DNA of 64,000 bases, taken from NCBI RefSeq assembly GCF_036248255.1, contig NZ_CP109178.1:3348001-3412000 (forward strand), given 5' to 3'. Below are positions 24,678 to 33,736 of the stretch, piece after piece (within the stretch, counting starts at the first letter, position 1; every line of letters starts with the position of its first letter). The position numbers and the translations under genes were made by a program. The notes under the pieces are model-generated. The model was given only the letters and a program-made list of their open reading frames with translations, made no database searches and was not told the origin of the DNA. The stretch comes from Streptomyces sp. NBC_01717 (lineage in GTDB: Bacteria; Actinomycetota; Actinomycetes; Streptomycetales; Streptomycetaceae).

Positions 24678-26047
24678 GGCGACGGAGACCGCGTGCGCCC
24701 GCCTGGACCGCGACGCTCACCTGGAAGGCCGCGGTGTTCATCACCGTGATGTGCTGCGCCCTCGCCGCGCTGCTCGGTGTACTGGTGCATACCGCGGTGA
24801 CCCGGGAGACCGTCAGCGAGGCCCGCGACAAGGCGCTCGCCCGGCTGGCGGACGCGACCAGGTCGTACGAGGCGGGCGAGGTGCTCCCGCCGGATTCCGG
24901 TATCGACCCGGCCGGTCTGCCCGCCTCCCTGCGCGACCTGGCCGTGAGCGGGCGCCGGGGCACCGTCGAGGCCGACGCCCACGGCCGGGCGGCGATGTGG
25001 GCAGCGGGCCCGGCCGACGGCCGTGCGCTCGCCACCGAGATCGACTACAGCATGAGTGCCCACACCATCGACCGCCTCGACCGGGCGATCGTCGGCTCCT
25101 CCCTGCTGGCGATCGCCGTCACGCTGCTGATCGGCGCGTTCGCCGTCAGCCGGGTCACCCGGCGGCTGCACCAGACCGCCCGGGTGGCCCGCCGGATCAG
25201 CGCGGGCGATCTCGACGCCCGCGTCGACGACCCCTGTACGGCGAACCCTTCGCGCCCGCAGGACGAGGTGGCGATCGTCGCCGGCGCGCTGGACACGATG
25301 GCGTCCACGCTCCAGCGCAAACTGCTGGCAGAACAGCGCTTCACCGCCGATGTGGCGCACGAGCTGCGCACCCCGCTGACCGGTCTCTCGGCCGCCGCCG
25401 AGCTGCTGCCGGCCGGCCGGCCGGCCGAGCTGGTGCGGGACCGGGTCCGCACCATGCGGGCGCTGACGGAGGATCTGCTGGAGATCTCCCGCCTCGACGC
25501 CCGTACCGAGGAGGTCGATCTCGCCGTGCACGAACTGGCGCCGCTCGCCGAACGGGTGGTGCGCGCGTCGGGGACGGAGACCGAGATCCGCGTCGTGGGA
25601 GCGGAAGCCGGCGGCGGAGCGAGGAACGTGCGGGTCGAGACGGACAGGCGGCGGCTGGAACGGGTCCTCGGCAATCTGATCACCAACGCACACAAGCACG
25701 GCCGTCCGCCGGTGGTCCTGACGGTCGACGGGCCGGTGGTGACCGTACGCGATCACGGCCCGGGCTTCCCGGACTACCTGCTGACCGGCGGTCCGCAGCG
25801 GTTCCGTACCGAGGGCGGCGGCAAGGGCCACGGGCTCGGACTGACCATCGCCGTCGGACAGTCGGCCGTCATCGGCGCCGAACTCGTCCTCGTCAATGCG
25901 GAGGACGGCGGGGCGGAGGCGCGGCTGACGCTCCCGGAGTACGTGCAGTTCGACGAGGACGAACCGGCCCGCCGGAACGGCGACGGCAACCGCGGACCGG
26001 CCGGCGGCGACGAGTCGACCGGCGACGGCCAGGCCGAAGCGACATAA
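24674..26047 (+). CDS. Sensor histidine kinase (CseC-like architecture)
   Basis: 457 aa. Two membrane segments (about 15-38 and 138-160) enclose an extracytoplasmic domain of about 100 residues. Then HAMP (about 160-215), HisKA with phosphoacceptor His in TADVAHELRTPLTGL (about 233), and HATPase with N-box LERVLGNLITNAHKHG, DHGPGFP and GKGHGLGLTIA. The C-terminal tail is acidic and Gly-rich. No response regulator lies next to it, which is unusual; the neighbouring lipoprotein, SEDS and PBP genes suggest it watches the cell envelope. Confidence 0.88.
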   Translation: MRRRRPRAPAWTATLTWKAAVFITVMCCALAALLGVLVHTAVTRETVSEARDKALARLADATRSYEAGEVLPPDSGIDPAGLPASLRDLAVSGRRGTVEADAHGRAAMWAAGPADGRALATEIDYSMSAHTIDRLDRAIVGSSLLAIAVTLLIGAFAVSRVTRRLHQTARVARRISAGDLDARVDDPCTANPSRPQDEVAIVAGALDTMASTLQRKLLAEQRFTADVAHELRTPLTGLSAAAELLPAGRPAELVRDRVRTMRALTEDLLEISRLDARTEEVDLAVHELAPLAERVVRASGTETEIRVVGAEAGGGARNVRVETDRRRLERVLGNLITNAHKHGRPPVVLTVDGPVVTVRDHGPGFPDYLLTGGPQRFRTEGGGKGHGLGLTIAVGQSAVIGAELVLVNAEDGGAEARLTLPEYVQFDEDEPARRNGDGNRGPAGGDESTGDGQAEAT

Positions 26048-26083
26048 GGGAAATAAGGCCCACCTCTTGCTACGTTGCGGGGC

Positions 26084-27460
26084 ATGACCGCAACGCCGGA
26101 CGCACCCCCGCCCGAGCTACGCCTGCCCAAGCGGCGCGGGGTCGAGCTCTCGCTCCTCATCGGGGCAGTCCTCATCTCCGTCTACGGCTACGCCGCCGTC
26201 GGTCTCGCGCGCAACGACGCGGTCCCGCCCGATGTCGCCGGTTACGGCGCCGGCCTGGGGCTGCTCGCCCTACTCGCCCACCTCGCCGTCCGCTTCCGCG
26301 CCCCGTTCGCCGATCCGCTGCTGCTCCCCATCGCCGTCCTGCTCAACGGTCTCGGCCTGGTGCTGATCTACCGGCTCGATCTGGAGACGCCCAAGGACCA
26401 GGCCGCACCCACCCAGCTGATCTGGTCGACGCTCGGTGTCGCGTTCTTCACCGTGGTCGTCGTCTTCCTCCGCGACCACCGGGTGCTCCAGCGGTACGCG
26501 TACCTCTCCGTCGCCGCCGCCCTCGTCCTGATGATCGTGCCGATCTTCTTCCCCGCCGTGAACGGCGCCAAGATCTGGATCCGGGTCGGCGGATTCTCCT
26601 TCCAGCCCGGCGAGTTCGCCAAGATTCTGCTCGCCGTCTTCTTCGCGGCGTATCTCGCCGCGAACCGCAATGCCCTCGCCTACACCGGCCGCAAGTTCTG
26701 GCGGCTCCAGCTCCCCACCGGCCGTGTGCTCGGCCCGATCGTGGCGATCTGGCTGCTCAGCGTCTGCGTGCTGGTCCTCGAGCGCGATCTGGGCACCTCG
26801 CTCCTCTTCTTCGGCCTCTTCGTGATCATGCTGTACGTGGCGACCGGCCGGACCGGCTGGATCGCGGTGGGACTGCTGCTCGCCGCCGTCGGCGCCTTCG
26901 TCGTCGGTTCCTTCGAACCGCATGTGCACAGCCGGGTGCAGGACTGGCTCGATCCGTTCGCCACCATCGCCGCGGGCCGCGGGCCCAGCCAGCTCGCCCA
27001 GTCGCTGTTCGCGTTCGCCGCGGGCGGGATGCTCGGTGCCGGGCTCGGTCTCGGTCACTCCATCCTCATCGGCTTCGCCGCCAAGTCCGACTTCATCCTG
27101 GCCACAGCGGGGGAGGAGCTCGGGCTGTCCGGGCTGACCGCCGTCTTCCTGCTGTACGCGCTGCTGGTCGCCCGCGGCTATCGGGCCGGCCTCGCCCTGC
27201 GTGACCCCTTCGGGCGGCTGCTGTCGATCGGGCTCGCCTCGATCCTGGCCCTCCAGGTGTTCGTGATCGCGGGGGGCGTGATGGGGCTGATCCCGCTGAC
27301 GGGCATGGCGATGCCGTTCCTCGCCCAGGGCGGTTCGTCCGTCGTCACCAACTGGATCATCGTGGCACTGCTCATCCGCGTCAGCGACGTCGCCCGCAGA
27401 CCCCACCCCGACCAGGTGGAGACCGGGGTCGTCGCACCGATCGCGGAGGAGCAGTCGTGA
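26084..27460 (+). CDS. SEDS peptidoglycan polymerase, FtsW/RodA/SpoVE family
   Basis: 458 aa with about ten transmembrane helices. SEDS signatures are VNGAKIWIRVGGFSFQPGEF, the conserved Asp in LERDLGTSLLFFGLF, the extracellular loop with QSLFAFAAGGMLGAGLGLGH, and LPLTGMAMPFLAQGGSS-like IPLTGMAMPFLAQGGSSVVT. SEDS proteins polymerise lipid II glycan strands together with a class B PBP, and exactly such a PBP gene follows with a 4-bp overlap. It is the non-dcw copy, so more likely linked to sporulation or elongation than to the main FtsW role. Confidence 0.93.
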   Translation: MTATPDAPPPELRLPKRRGVELSLLIGAVLISVYGYAAVGLARNDAVPPDVAGYGAGLGLLALLAHLAVRFRAPFADPLLLPIAVLLNGLGLVLIYRLDLETPKDQAAPTQLIWSTLGVAFFTVVVVFLRDHRVLQRYAYLSVAAALVLMIVPIFFPAVNGAKIWIRVGGFSFQPGEFAKILLAVFFAAYLAANRNALAYTGRKFWRLQLPTGRVLGPIVAIWLLSVCVLVLERDLGTSLLFFGLFVIMLYVATGRTGWIAVGLLLAAVGAFVVGSFEPHVHSRVQDWLDPFATIAAGRGPSQLAQSLFAFAAGGMLGAGLGLGHSILIGFAAKSDFILATAGEELGLSGLTAVFLLYALLVARGYRAGLALRDPFGRLLSIGLASILALQVFVIAGGVMGLIPLTGMAMPFLAQGGSSVVTNWIIVALLIRVSDVARRPHPDQVETGVVAPIAEEQS

Positions 27461-28914
27461 TCCGGTACATCCGGCGGGCCGCCGCGTTCTGTCTGCTGCT
27501 GCTCATGGCGCTCCTGCTGAACGCCGCCCGTATCCAGGTCTTCCAGGCCGACGAACTCGACGACAACCCCGCCAACCGCCGCCGGACGATCGTCCGTTAC
27601 GACCAGCCGCGCGGCGACATCATGGTCGGCAGGAAGTCCGTCACCGGTTCCCGGAACACCGGCGAGCAGCTCAGCTACGAGCGCACGTACACCAACGGCC
27701 CGCTGTACGCGCCGGTGACCGGCTACGCCTCGCAGACGTACGGCACGACGCTGATCGAGAACGCCGAGGACGGCATCCTCTCCGGCACCGACCCGATGCT
27801 CGCCCCGGTCCCCCTGTGGAACGAGATCACTCGCAGCCAGCAGCCCGCCGGCAACGTCGTCACCACCATCAAGGACTCGATGCAACGCGCGGCGTACGAC
27901 GGGCTGGGCAACCGGCGGGGCGCGGTCGCCGCCCTCGAGCCGTCGACCGGCAAGATCCTGGCTCTGGTCTCGACCCCCTCGTACGATCCGGGGCGGCTCT
28001 CCGGCACGGGTTCGTCGGTCACCGACGCCTGGCGGCAACTCAACACGGCGAAGAGCCAGCCGATGCTGAACCGGGCGATCCGGCAGACCTATCCGCCGGG
28101 TTCCACCTTCAAGATCGTGACGGCTGCGGCCGCGCTCGACACGGACGTGGTCACGGACCCCGACGCCTACACCGACACCCCGTCCCCCTATGTGCTGCCC
28201 GGGACCAGCACCACGCTCCCCAACGAGGCGCGCGGCTGCGAGGAGGCGTCGCTCGCCGAGGCGATCCGGGTGTCGTGCAACACCGTGATGGCCCATCTGG
28301 GGGTGCAGGTGGGGCTGGACGGGATGGTGGAAGCGGTGCGGAAGTTCGGCTTCAACGACACCGGGCTGAAGATCCCGTCCGGGGTGGCGAAGAGCAACTT
28401 CGACACCGATATGAGCGACGACCAGCTGGCCCTGTCGTCGATCGGGCAGTACGACACGACGGCGACACCCCTGCAGATGGCGATGGTGGCGTCGGCCGTG
28501 GCGAACGGCGGCGAGCTCAAGTACCCGTACCTGGTCGACCGTACGACCACCAAGAACGGCACCACCGTCCATCAGAACAACACGCGCTCGTACCACCAGG
28601 CGATGAGCCCGCGTACGGCGACGCAGTTGCAGCGGATGATGGTCGACGTCGTGGAGCAGGGCACCGGGTCCAACGGTGCGATCTACGGGGTGACGGTGGG
28701 TGGCAAGACCGGAACCGCACAGCACGGCATCGACAACACCGGTATGCCTTATGCCTGGTTCATCTCCTGGGCGGAGTCCCCGGACTCGCGGCAGCCGGTG
28801 GTCGCGGTCGCGGTCGTCGTCGAGGACGCCGCCGCGAAGCGGGCGGACATCAGTGGGGGCGGCAGCGCGGCTCCGATCGCCAGGTCCGTCATGGAGGCGG
28901 CGCTGCGGGGCTGA
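27457..28914 (+). CDS. Class B penicillin-binding protein (transpeptidase)
   Basis: 485 aa. One N-terminal membrane anchor (RAAAFCLLLLMALLLNAARI) is followed by a short dimerisation region (about 30-150) and the transpeptidase domain. Active-site motifs are STFK (PPGSTFKIVTAAAAL, about 215), SCN (IRVSCNTVMAHLG) and KTGT (GGKTGTAQHGIDN). It cross-links peptidoglycan stem peptides with the SEDS protein. GTG start overlaps the preceding stop (GTGA). It resembles Streptomyces and mycobacterial PbpA-type proteins. Confidence 0.94.
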   Translation: MIRYIRRAAAFCLLLLMALLLNAARIQVFQADELDDNPANRRRTIVRYDQPRGDIMVGRKSVTGSRNTGEQLSYERTYTNGPLYAPVTGYASQTYGTTLIENAEDGILSGTDPMLAPVPLWNEITRSQQPAGNVVTTIKDSMQRAAYDGLGNRRGAVAALEPSTGKILALVSTPSYDPGRLSGTGSSVTDAWRQLNTAKSQPMLNRAIRQTYPPGSTFKIVTAAAALDTDVVTDPDAYTDTPSPYVLPGTSTTLPNEARGCEEASLAEAIRVSCNTVMAHLGVQVGLDGMVEAVRKFGFNDTGLKIPSGVAKSNFDTDMSDDQLALSSIGQYDTTATPLQMAMVASAVANGGELKYPYLVDRTTTKNGTTVHQNNTRSYHQAMSPRTATQLQRMMVDVVEQGTGSNGAIYGVTVGGKTGTAQHGIDNTGMPYAWFISWAESPDSRQPVVAVAVVVEDAAAKRADISGGGSAAPIARSVMEAALRG

Positions 28915-29001
28915 AGGTACGGGCTGCACGGTTGCGGACCGGGTCGTCTCGCGCCGCGGAAGGGTCCGTGCGGCGCGGAGCGCGCTGATTACTGTGCGGC
29001 C

Positions 29002-29481
29002 ATGACATCTCTCGCGCCGCAGCCCGGCCACGAACTCGCGCAGGTGAACATCGCCCGGCTCAGATTCCCGCTGGACTCCCCCGAGTTGAAGGACTTCGTC
29101 GACGCTCTCGATCCGGTCAACGCGGTCGCCGACCGAGCCGCCGGCTTCATCTGGCGGCTCCGGAGCGAGACCGGGAACGCCACCGACGTACCGGTCTTCG
29201 GCGACTCCTGGTTGATCGTGAACATGTCGGTGTGGCAGGACATGGACGCGCTGACGGCCTTCATGTACCAGGGGCGGCACCGCGAGCTCCTCGCCCGGCG
29301 CCGCGAGTGGTTCGAGCGGGTGGCGGAGGCGATGACCGCCCTGTGGTGGGTACCGGCGGGTGAGCGCCCGACGGTGCAGGACGCCGAGGAGCGTCTGCGG
29401 CATCTGCGTGAGCACGGTCCGACGGAGCGGGCGTTCACCCTGCGGACCGGCTTCCCGGCCCCGGCCGCCGCCGCGGGCTGA
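29002..29481 (+). CDS. DUF3291 domain protein
   Basis: 159 aa. HELAQVNIARLRFPLDSPEL, GFIWRLRSETGNATDVPVFG, LIVNMSVWQDMDALTAFMYQ and ALWWVPAGERPTV are typical DUF3291 blocks. The fold is a ferredoxin-like dimer related to antibiotic-biosynthesis monooxygenases; activity is unknown. The stop codon directly abuts the stop of the convergent gene (TGA|TCA). Confidence 0.88.
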   Translation: MTSLAPQPGHELAQVNIARLRFPLDSPELKDFVDALDPVNAVADRAAGFIWRLRSETGNATDVPVFGDSWLIVNMSVWQDMDALTAFMYQGRHRELLARRREWFERVAEAMTALWWVPAGERPTVQDAEERLRHLREHGPTERAFTLRTGFPAPAAAAG

Positions 29482-30300
29482 TCAGCCGATCGGCCTGCGC
29501 GACTCGGCCCTGACCTCGGCCGTGTCCGCCGCCGCCTGCTCCAGGTCCACGCTCTTCGGGTCCTGGACCGCGGTCTTGGGGGTGACCAGGCCGACGAAGG
29601 CCGCCGTGTTGCCGTCGCCCCAGGCGCACATGGGGATGGTGCTGGTCACTCCGGCGTCCTTCGACGTCACGACCTGACAGGCCACCGTGATGTCGTATCC
29701 GTCGGGCGTGAACTCCCTGGCGGGTACGACGACGGTCATGCCCTTCTCTCCCGCGGCCCCCTCCAGGATCTTGTCCCGGGTGAACTCGGGCATCCTGATC
29801 CGGCCCCACATACCGGAGATGACCAGAACGCCGCCCTCGGCGGAGGAGTACTGGGTGACGACGGCCTTGACATCACGGACGCTGGGGTCAGGGACCTCCT
29901 CGACCTCCTTGCCGTCGGTCGACGACGTGTCCTCGGCGAGCGTGTACTCCTCGTCCAGCAGCTTCTTCGGCACGGTGAGCCGGTACTCGGCCTCGGGGAA
30001 GCCACCCACGACCGACTTGCCGGCTCCGACCAGCTGGAAAGCGGTGTAGCCGAGGGCGCCGACCGCCACCAGTGCGGCGGCCGTGATCCCGATGACCATG
30101 CCGGTCCGCTTCTTCCTCGGCGGCTGGGCGCCGGGCGGGCCGGGCATCCCCGGCTGCCCCCACGGCCCCTGCGGCGGCCCCTGCTGCGGCAGTTGCTGCG
30201 GATAGCCGTACGGGGGCTGCTGGGCATACGGGTTGTGCTGCGGGTGCGGGAGCTGGGGTGGCCCGTACGGGCCCTGCGGCGGCTGTGGCGGCGTGGTCAT
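29482..30300 (-). CDS. Pro-rich single-pass membrane protein, unknown
   Basis: 272 aa. The first 60 residues are Pro, Gln, Gly and Tyr-rich (QHNPYAQQPPYGYPQQLPQQ), then KKRT and one membrane helix (GMVIGITAAALVAVGALGYTAF). The outside part (about 90-272) has no known motif and two Cys (VACQVVT, IPMCAWGDG). This layout is common for Streptomyces surface proteins. ATG at 30300 opens the conserved MTTPPQPP start. Confidence 0.8.
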   Translation of the reverse strand: MTTPPQPPQGPYGPPQLPHPQHNPYAQQPPYGYPQQLPQQGPPQGPWGQPGMPGPPGAQPPRKKRTGMVIGITAAALVAVGALGYTAFQLVGAGKSVVGGFPEAEYRLTVPKKLLDEEYTLAEDTSSTDGKEVEEVPDPSVRDVKAVVTQYSSAEGGVLVISGMWGRIRMPEFTRDKILEGAAGEKGMTVVVPAREFTPDGYDITVACQVVTSKDAGVTSTIPMCAWGDGNTAAFVGLVTPKTAVQDPKSVDLEQAAADTAEVRAESRRPIG

Positions 30301-30354
30301 GGCGCCCAAGTTACGTCACGCATGCGAACGCCAATTCGACACAGGGTGGCCGTC

Positions 30355-31239
30355 TCAGCTCAACGGCTCACGACTGCGCAGCCACTGGGCCGGTACTCCG
30401 TCGACTCCGGTGGCCGCGGCGACGACCCCGCCGGTGATCGCGCAGGTCGTGTCGACGTCACCGAAACCCTCGGCGGTGGCCCAGAGGGCCGCTTCCAGAT
30501 CGCCCGGATGCCGGGCCGCGGTCCACAGGGCGAACGGGACGGTGTCGTCGGCCCGGATGCGCTGCCCGTTGCCGAGCAGATCGGCCGCCTTCCACGGCAC
30601 GGTGGTGAACGGCACGGCCGATGCGCGCCGGATCCCGTCCTGTACCGGTCCTTCGGGCGTACGGTCCGCGACCGCCGTCAACGTGAACCCGCCCCGCACC
30701 TGCAGTGCGGCGGCGACGGCCACGGCCACCGCGCCCGCGATGCCCTGCGGGTGGGCGTGGGTGACCTCGGCCGACAACTGCGCCTGCCGGGCGGCATGGT
30801 CGAGGTCCGCGTGGAACCGGGCGCCGAGCGGTGCGACCCGCATGGCGGCGCCGTTGCCGAGGCTGCCGCCCTCGAAGAGGTCGGGCGCGAGGGTGCGCCA
30901 GTCGGCCGGTGCGGTGAGCAGCTCGGGCAGCAGGATGTGCATGCCGTGGCCGTAACCGCGGGCCGGGTCGATGTCGTACGTGAGGGCGAAGCAGGTGGCG
31001 AGCCGGTCCTGGTCGACCTCGCCGTGGTCGTCGAGGACGCGCTGCAGGGCGCGGGCCATGGCCGTGTCGTCGGTCCAGTGCCAGACCGGTTCCGCGGGTG
31101 TGCGGCGGGCGCGGATCTCGTTGCGGGCCTGCTGGGGCGCGCGGAAGAGCGGGAACCATCGCTCCCCGAACGCATCACCGAGCGAGAGTCCTTCAAGGCT
31201 TCGGCGGGCGGCCGCCAGGTCTGCGCGCGGGGGCGTCAT
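30355..31239 (-). CDS. ADP-ribosylglycohydrolase family protein
   Basis: About 294 aa. DraG-type fold that removes ADP-ribose from proteins or small molecules using two Mg ions. Metal-binding motifs are GLSLGDAFGERW, the TDDTAMA motif in HWTDDTAMARALQRVL, SLGNGAAMRVAPLGA, and the C-terminal carboxylate pair in GFGDVDTTCAITGGVVAA. All expected ligands are present, so it is probably active. ATG 31239 has AGGA at -9; ATG 31248, three codons upstream, is a possible start. Confidence 0.9.
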   Translation of the reverse strand: MTPPRADLAAARRSLEGLSLGDAFGERWFPLFRAPQQARNEIRARRTPAEPVWHWTDDTAMARALQRVLDDHGEVDQDRLATCFALTYDIDPARGYGHGMHILLPELLTAPADWRTLAPDLFEGGSLGNGAAMRVAPLGARFHADLDHAARQAQLSAEVTHAHPQGIAGAVAVAVAAALQVRGGFTLTAVADRTPEGPVQDGIRRASAVPFTTVPWKAADLLGNGQRIRADDTVPFALWTAARHPGDLEAALWATAEGFGDVDTTCAITGGVVAAATGVDGVPAQWLRSREPLS

Positions 31240-31477
31240 GAGGTCCATCCTGGTGCCCGGGGCAGCGGGGTGTACATCCCTTTATGACGCGTACGGGCAG
31301 CGTCGGCCCGAGATCTCGCGGAACTGTGCCACGGCGTCCGCGCGTCACCGCCGAGGGCATCGCGGCGACGCACACCGTACTGCAGGAGCAGCCGGCACAG
31401 GTGGCGGAGCCGGTGGGTGGGCGGTCTCGCGGCCGGCCTCCTGGCGCCGGCCGCTGAAGGACCCGGCAGCGGGCCGC

Positions 31478-32581
31478 CTACGCCGCGCCGTCCGCTATCG
31501 CGTCCTCGACCTCCGCCACCCGGGCCTGTTCCTCCGCCGCGAACCGGTCGCGGTCCAGCTGTTCGGCGATCTCCTCGTCCTGGGCCATCAGCAGGTCCAG
31601 GTTGGAGTCGCCGAGCTCGAAGACGCCCATGTCGACGTAGGCCTTCTGGAGCCTTTCGCCCCACAGTCCTATGTCCTTGACGCACGGCACTATCCGGCTG
31701 AACAGCAGCTTGCGGAAGAGCTGCAGATACTCCGAGTGCTCGGAGAGCTCCTTGGCCTCCTGCTTGCCCACGCCGAAGTTCTGCAGCACCTCGACGCCGC
31801 TGAGACGGTCCCGCATCAGGTAGCAGCCCTCGATGACGAACTCCTCGCGTTCGCGCAGTTCGGCGTCGCTCAGCTGCTTGTAGTAGTCGCGCAGCGCCAT
31901 ACGTCCGAAGGCGACATGGCGGGCCTCGTCCTGCATGACGTACGCGAGGATCTGCTTGGGCAAGGGCTTGGTCGTGGTGTCGCGGATCATGCCGAAGGCG
32001 GCAAGGGCGAGCCCCTCGATGAGGACCTGCATACCGAGGTACGGCATGTCCCAGCGCGAGTCGCGCAGGGTGTCGCCCAGCAGGCCCTGCAGGTTGTCGT
32101 TGACCGGGTAGAGCATCCCGACCTTCTCGTGCAGGAACCGGCCGTATATCTCCGCGTGCCGGGCCTCGTCCATGGTCTGGGTCGCGGAGTAGAACTTCGC
32201 GTCCAGATCGGGGACCGACTCCACGATCCTGGCCGCGCAGACCATGGCGCCCTGCTCGCCATGGAGGAACTGGCTGAACTGCCAGGAGGTGTAGTGCTTG
32301 CGCAGCTCGCCCCGGTCCTTCTCGGTCATCTTCGCCCAGTGCGGCGTGCCGTACAGCGTGAGCGCCTCGTCCGGGGTGCCGAGCGGGTCGGCGGGGTCGA
32401 CCTCCAGGCTCCAGTCGATGCGCTTGTTGCCGTCCCACTGCTTGTCCTTGCCCTTCTGGTAGAGGGCGAGGAGGCGCTCGCGGCCGTCGTCGTACTCCCA
32501 GCTGAAGCGGGCGGCGCCGGAGGCGGGCACCTGCCACAGCAGTTCCTCGGGGGCGGTGGTGTAGAGGTCGTGTGTCGACAC
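31478..32581 (-). CDS. Ferritin-like diiron protein (R2-like)
   Basis: 367 aa. The four-helix-bundle diiron site is visible as Glu in FLHGEQGAMVCAA, ExxH in TMDEARHAEIYGRFLHE, Glu in QVLIEGLALAAF and ExxH in VMQDEARHVAFGRMAL. That is a full E-ExxH-E-ExxH set, so it can bind two irons and probably activates oxygen. The substrate is unknown. GTG at 32581 is chosen because AAGGAG lies 6-7 bp upstream; a longer frame to 32647 lacks a site. It is divergent from a second diiron gene at 32760, so the two may act in one pathway. Confidence 0.85.
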   Translation of the reverse strand: MSTHDLYTTAPEELLWQVPASGAARFSWEYDDGRERLLALYQKGKDKQWDGNKRIDWSLEVDPADPLGTPDEALTLYGTPHWAKMTEKDRGELRKHYTSWQFSQFLHGEQGAMVCAARIVESVPDLDAKFYSATQTMDEARHAEIYGRFLHEKVGMLYPVNDNLQGLLGDTLRDSRWDMPYLGMQVLIEGLALAAFGMIRDTTTKPLPKQILAYVMQDEARHVAFGRMALRDYYKQLSDAELREREEFVIEGCYLMRDRLSGVEVLQNFGVGKQEAKELSEHSEYLQLFRKLLFSRIVPCVKDIGLWGERLQKAYVDMGVFELGDSNLDLLMAQDEEIAEQLDRDRFAAEEQARVAEVEDAIADGAA

Positions 32582-32759
32582 GGACGGCTCCTTCGCCTCG
32601 CATGGTTCGATAAGTTCCGTGGCGGTTACGTCAGTTGGCAGGTTCACACGTTGGTAGACGCCGGGTCAACAAGTCGTGCGCAAGGGATTGACGGTCTTGC
32701 TGACAAGCAGTCTCATAAGAAGTGACCGCTGGTAACCCACGTGTGAGGTGCCCTCAGCC
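32582..32759. promoter_or_regulatory. Divergent promoter region between two diiron genes
   Basis: The gap holds TTGACG (about 32690) toward the plus-strand gene and TTGACC (about 32670, minus strand) toward the other. A CTTG-CTGA-CAAG imperfect palindrome lies near the former and could serve the TetR regulator encoded downstream. -10 boxes are not clear. Confidence 0.35.
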
Positions 32760-33695
32760 ATGACGACAGTGACCGAACGCGACGTGCGGACGCTTCGCGA
32801 CGCACTCGGCCCGCTCCGGGACCGCGAGCAGATCGCCGAACGCCTCCTGGAGTCCTCGGCCAAGCACTCCTTCGACCCGGACACCGAGCTCGACTGGGAT
32901 GCGGCCGTCGAGGACGGCAAGTGGTTCTGGCCGCCCGAGCTCGTCTCGCTCTACGACACCCCGCTGTGGCGGAAGATGTCCGAGGAGCAGCGGATGGACC
33001 TGGCCAGGCACGAGGCGGCGTCGCTGGCCTCGCTCGGCATCTGGTTCGAGATCATCCTGATGCAGCTGCTGGTCCGGCACATCTACGACAAGCCGGTGAC
33101 CAGCAACCATGTCCGTTACGCCCTCACCGAGATAGCCGACGAGTGCCGGCACTCGATGATGTTCGGCCGCATGATCCAGTGGGGCCGTGCGCCCAACTAC
33201 CCCGTACCGCGCGTCTATCACAACCTCGCGCGGGTGCTGAAGACCGTGTCCACCACGCCCGGATCGTTCGCCGCGACCCTGCTCGGCGAGGAGATCCTCG
33301 ACTGGATGCAGCGGCTGACGTTCCCGGACGAGCGCGTCCAGACGCTGGTGCGCGGCGTGACCCGGATCCATGTGGTCGAGGAGGCGCGGCATGTCCGCTA
33401 CGCCCGCGAGGAGCTGCGCCGGCAGATGGTCACCGCACCGCGCTGGGAGCGCGAGTTCACCCGGCTGAGCTGCGGGGAGGCGGCGCGCGTCTTCTCCGTC
33501 TGCTTCGTCAACCCGCAGGTGTACGAGAACGTCGGCCTGGACCGCCGCGAGGCCGTCGCCCAGGTGAGGGCGAGCGGCCACCGGACGGAGGTCATGCAGA
33601 CGGGCGCGAAGCGGCTGACGGACTTCCTCGACGACATCGGTGTGCTGAACGGGGTCGGACGCAGGCTGTGGAAGAGCTCGGGCCTGCTGGCCTGA
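32760..33695 (+). CDS. AurF-type diiron oxygenase
   Basis: 311 aa. It matches the p-aminobenzoate N-oxygenase AurF family. Iron ligands are in SLGIWFEIILMQLL (Glu), EIADECRHSMMFGRM (ExxH), LLGEEILDWMQR (Glu) and RIHVVEEARHVRYAREEL (ExxH). AurF oxidises arylamines to nitro compounds; other members have other substrates, and this non-cluster copy cannot be assigned one. ATG 32760 is used; an in-frame GTG at 32748 is possible. The TetR gene follows by 41 bp, likely cotranscribed. Confidence 0.88.
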   Translation: MTTVTERDVRTLRDALGPLRDREQIAERLLESSAKHSFDPDTELDWDAAVEDGKWFWPPELVSLYDTPLWRKMSEEQRMDLARHEAASLASLGIWFEIILMQLLVRHIYDKPVTSNHVRYALTEIADECRHSMMFGRMIQWGRAPNYPVPRVYHNLARVLKTVSTTPGSFAATLLGEEILDWMQRLTFPDERVQTLVRGVTRIHVVEEARHVRYAREELRRQMVTAPRWEREFTRLSCGEAARVFSVCFVNPQVYENVGLDRREAVAQVRASGHRTEVMQTGAKRLTDFLDDIGVLNGVGRRLWKSSGLLA

Positions 33696-33736
33696 CCCGG
33701 CTCCCCCCACCGAGGGGACGGCTTACGCTTCGAGGT

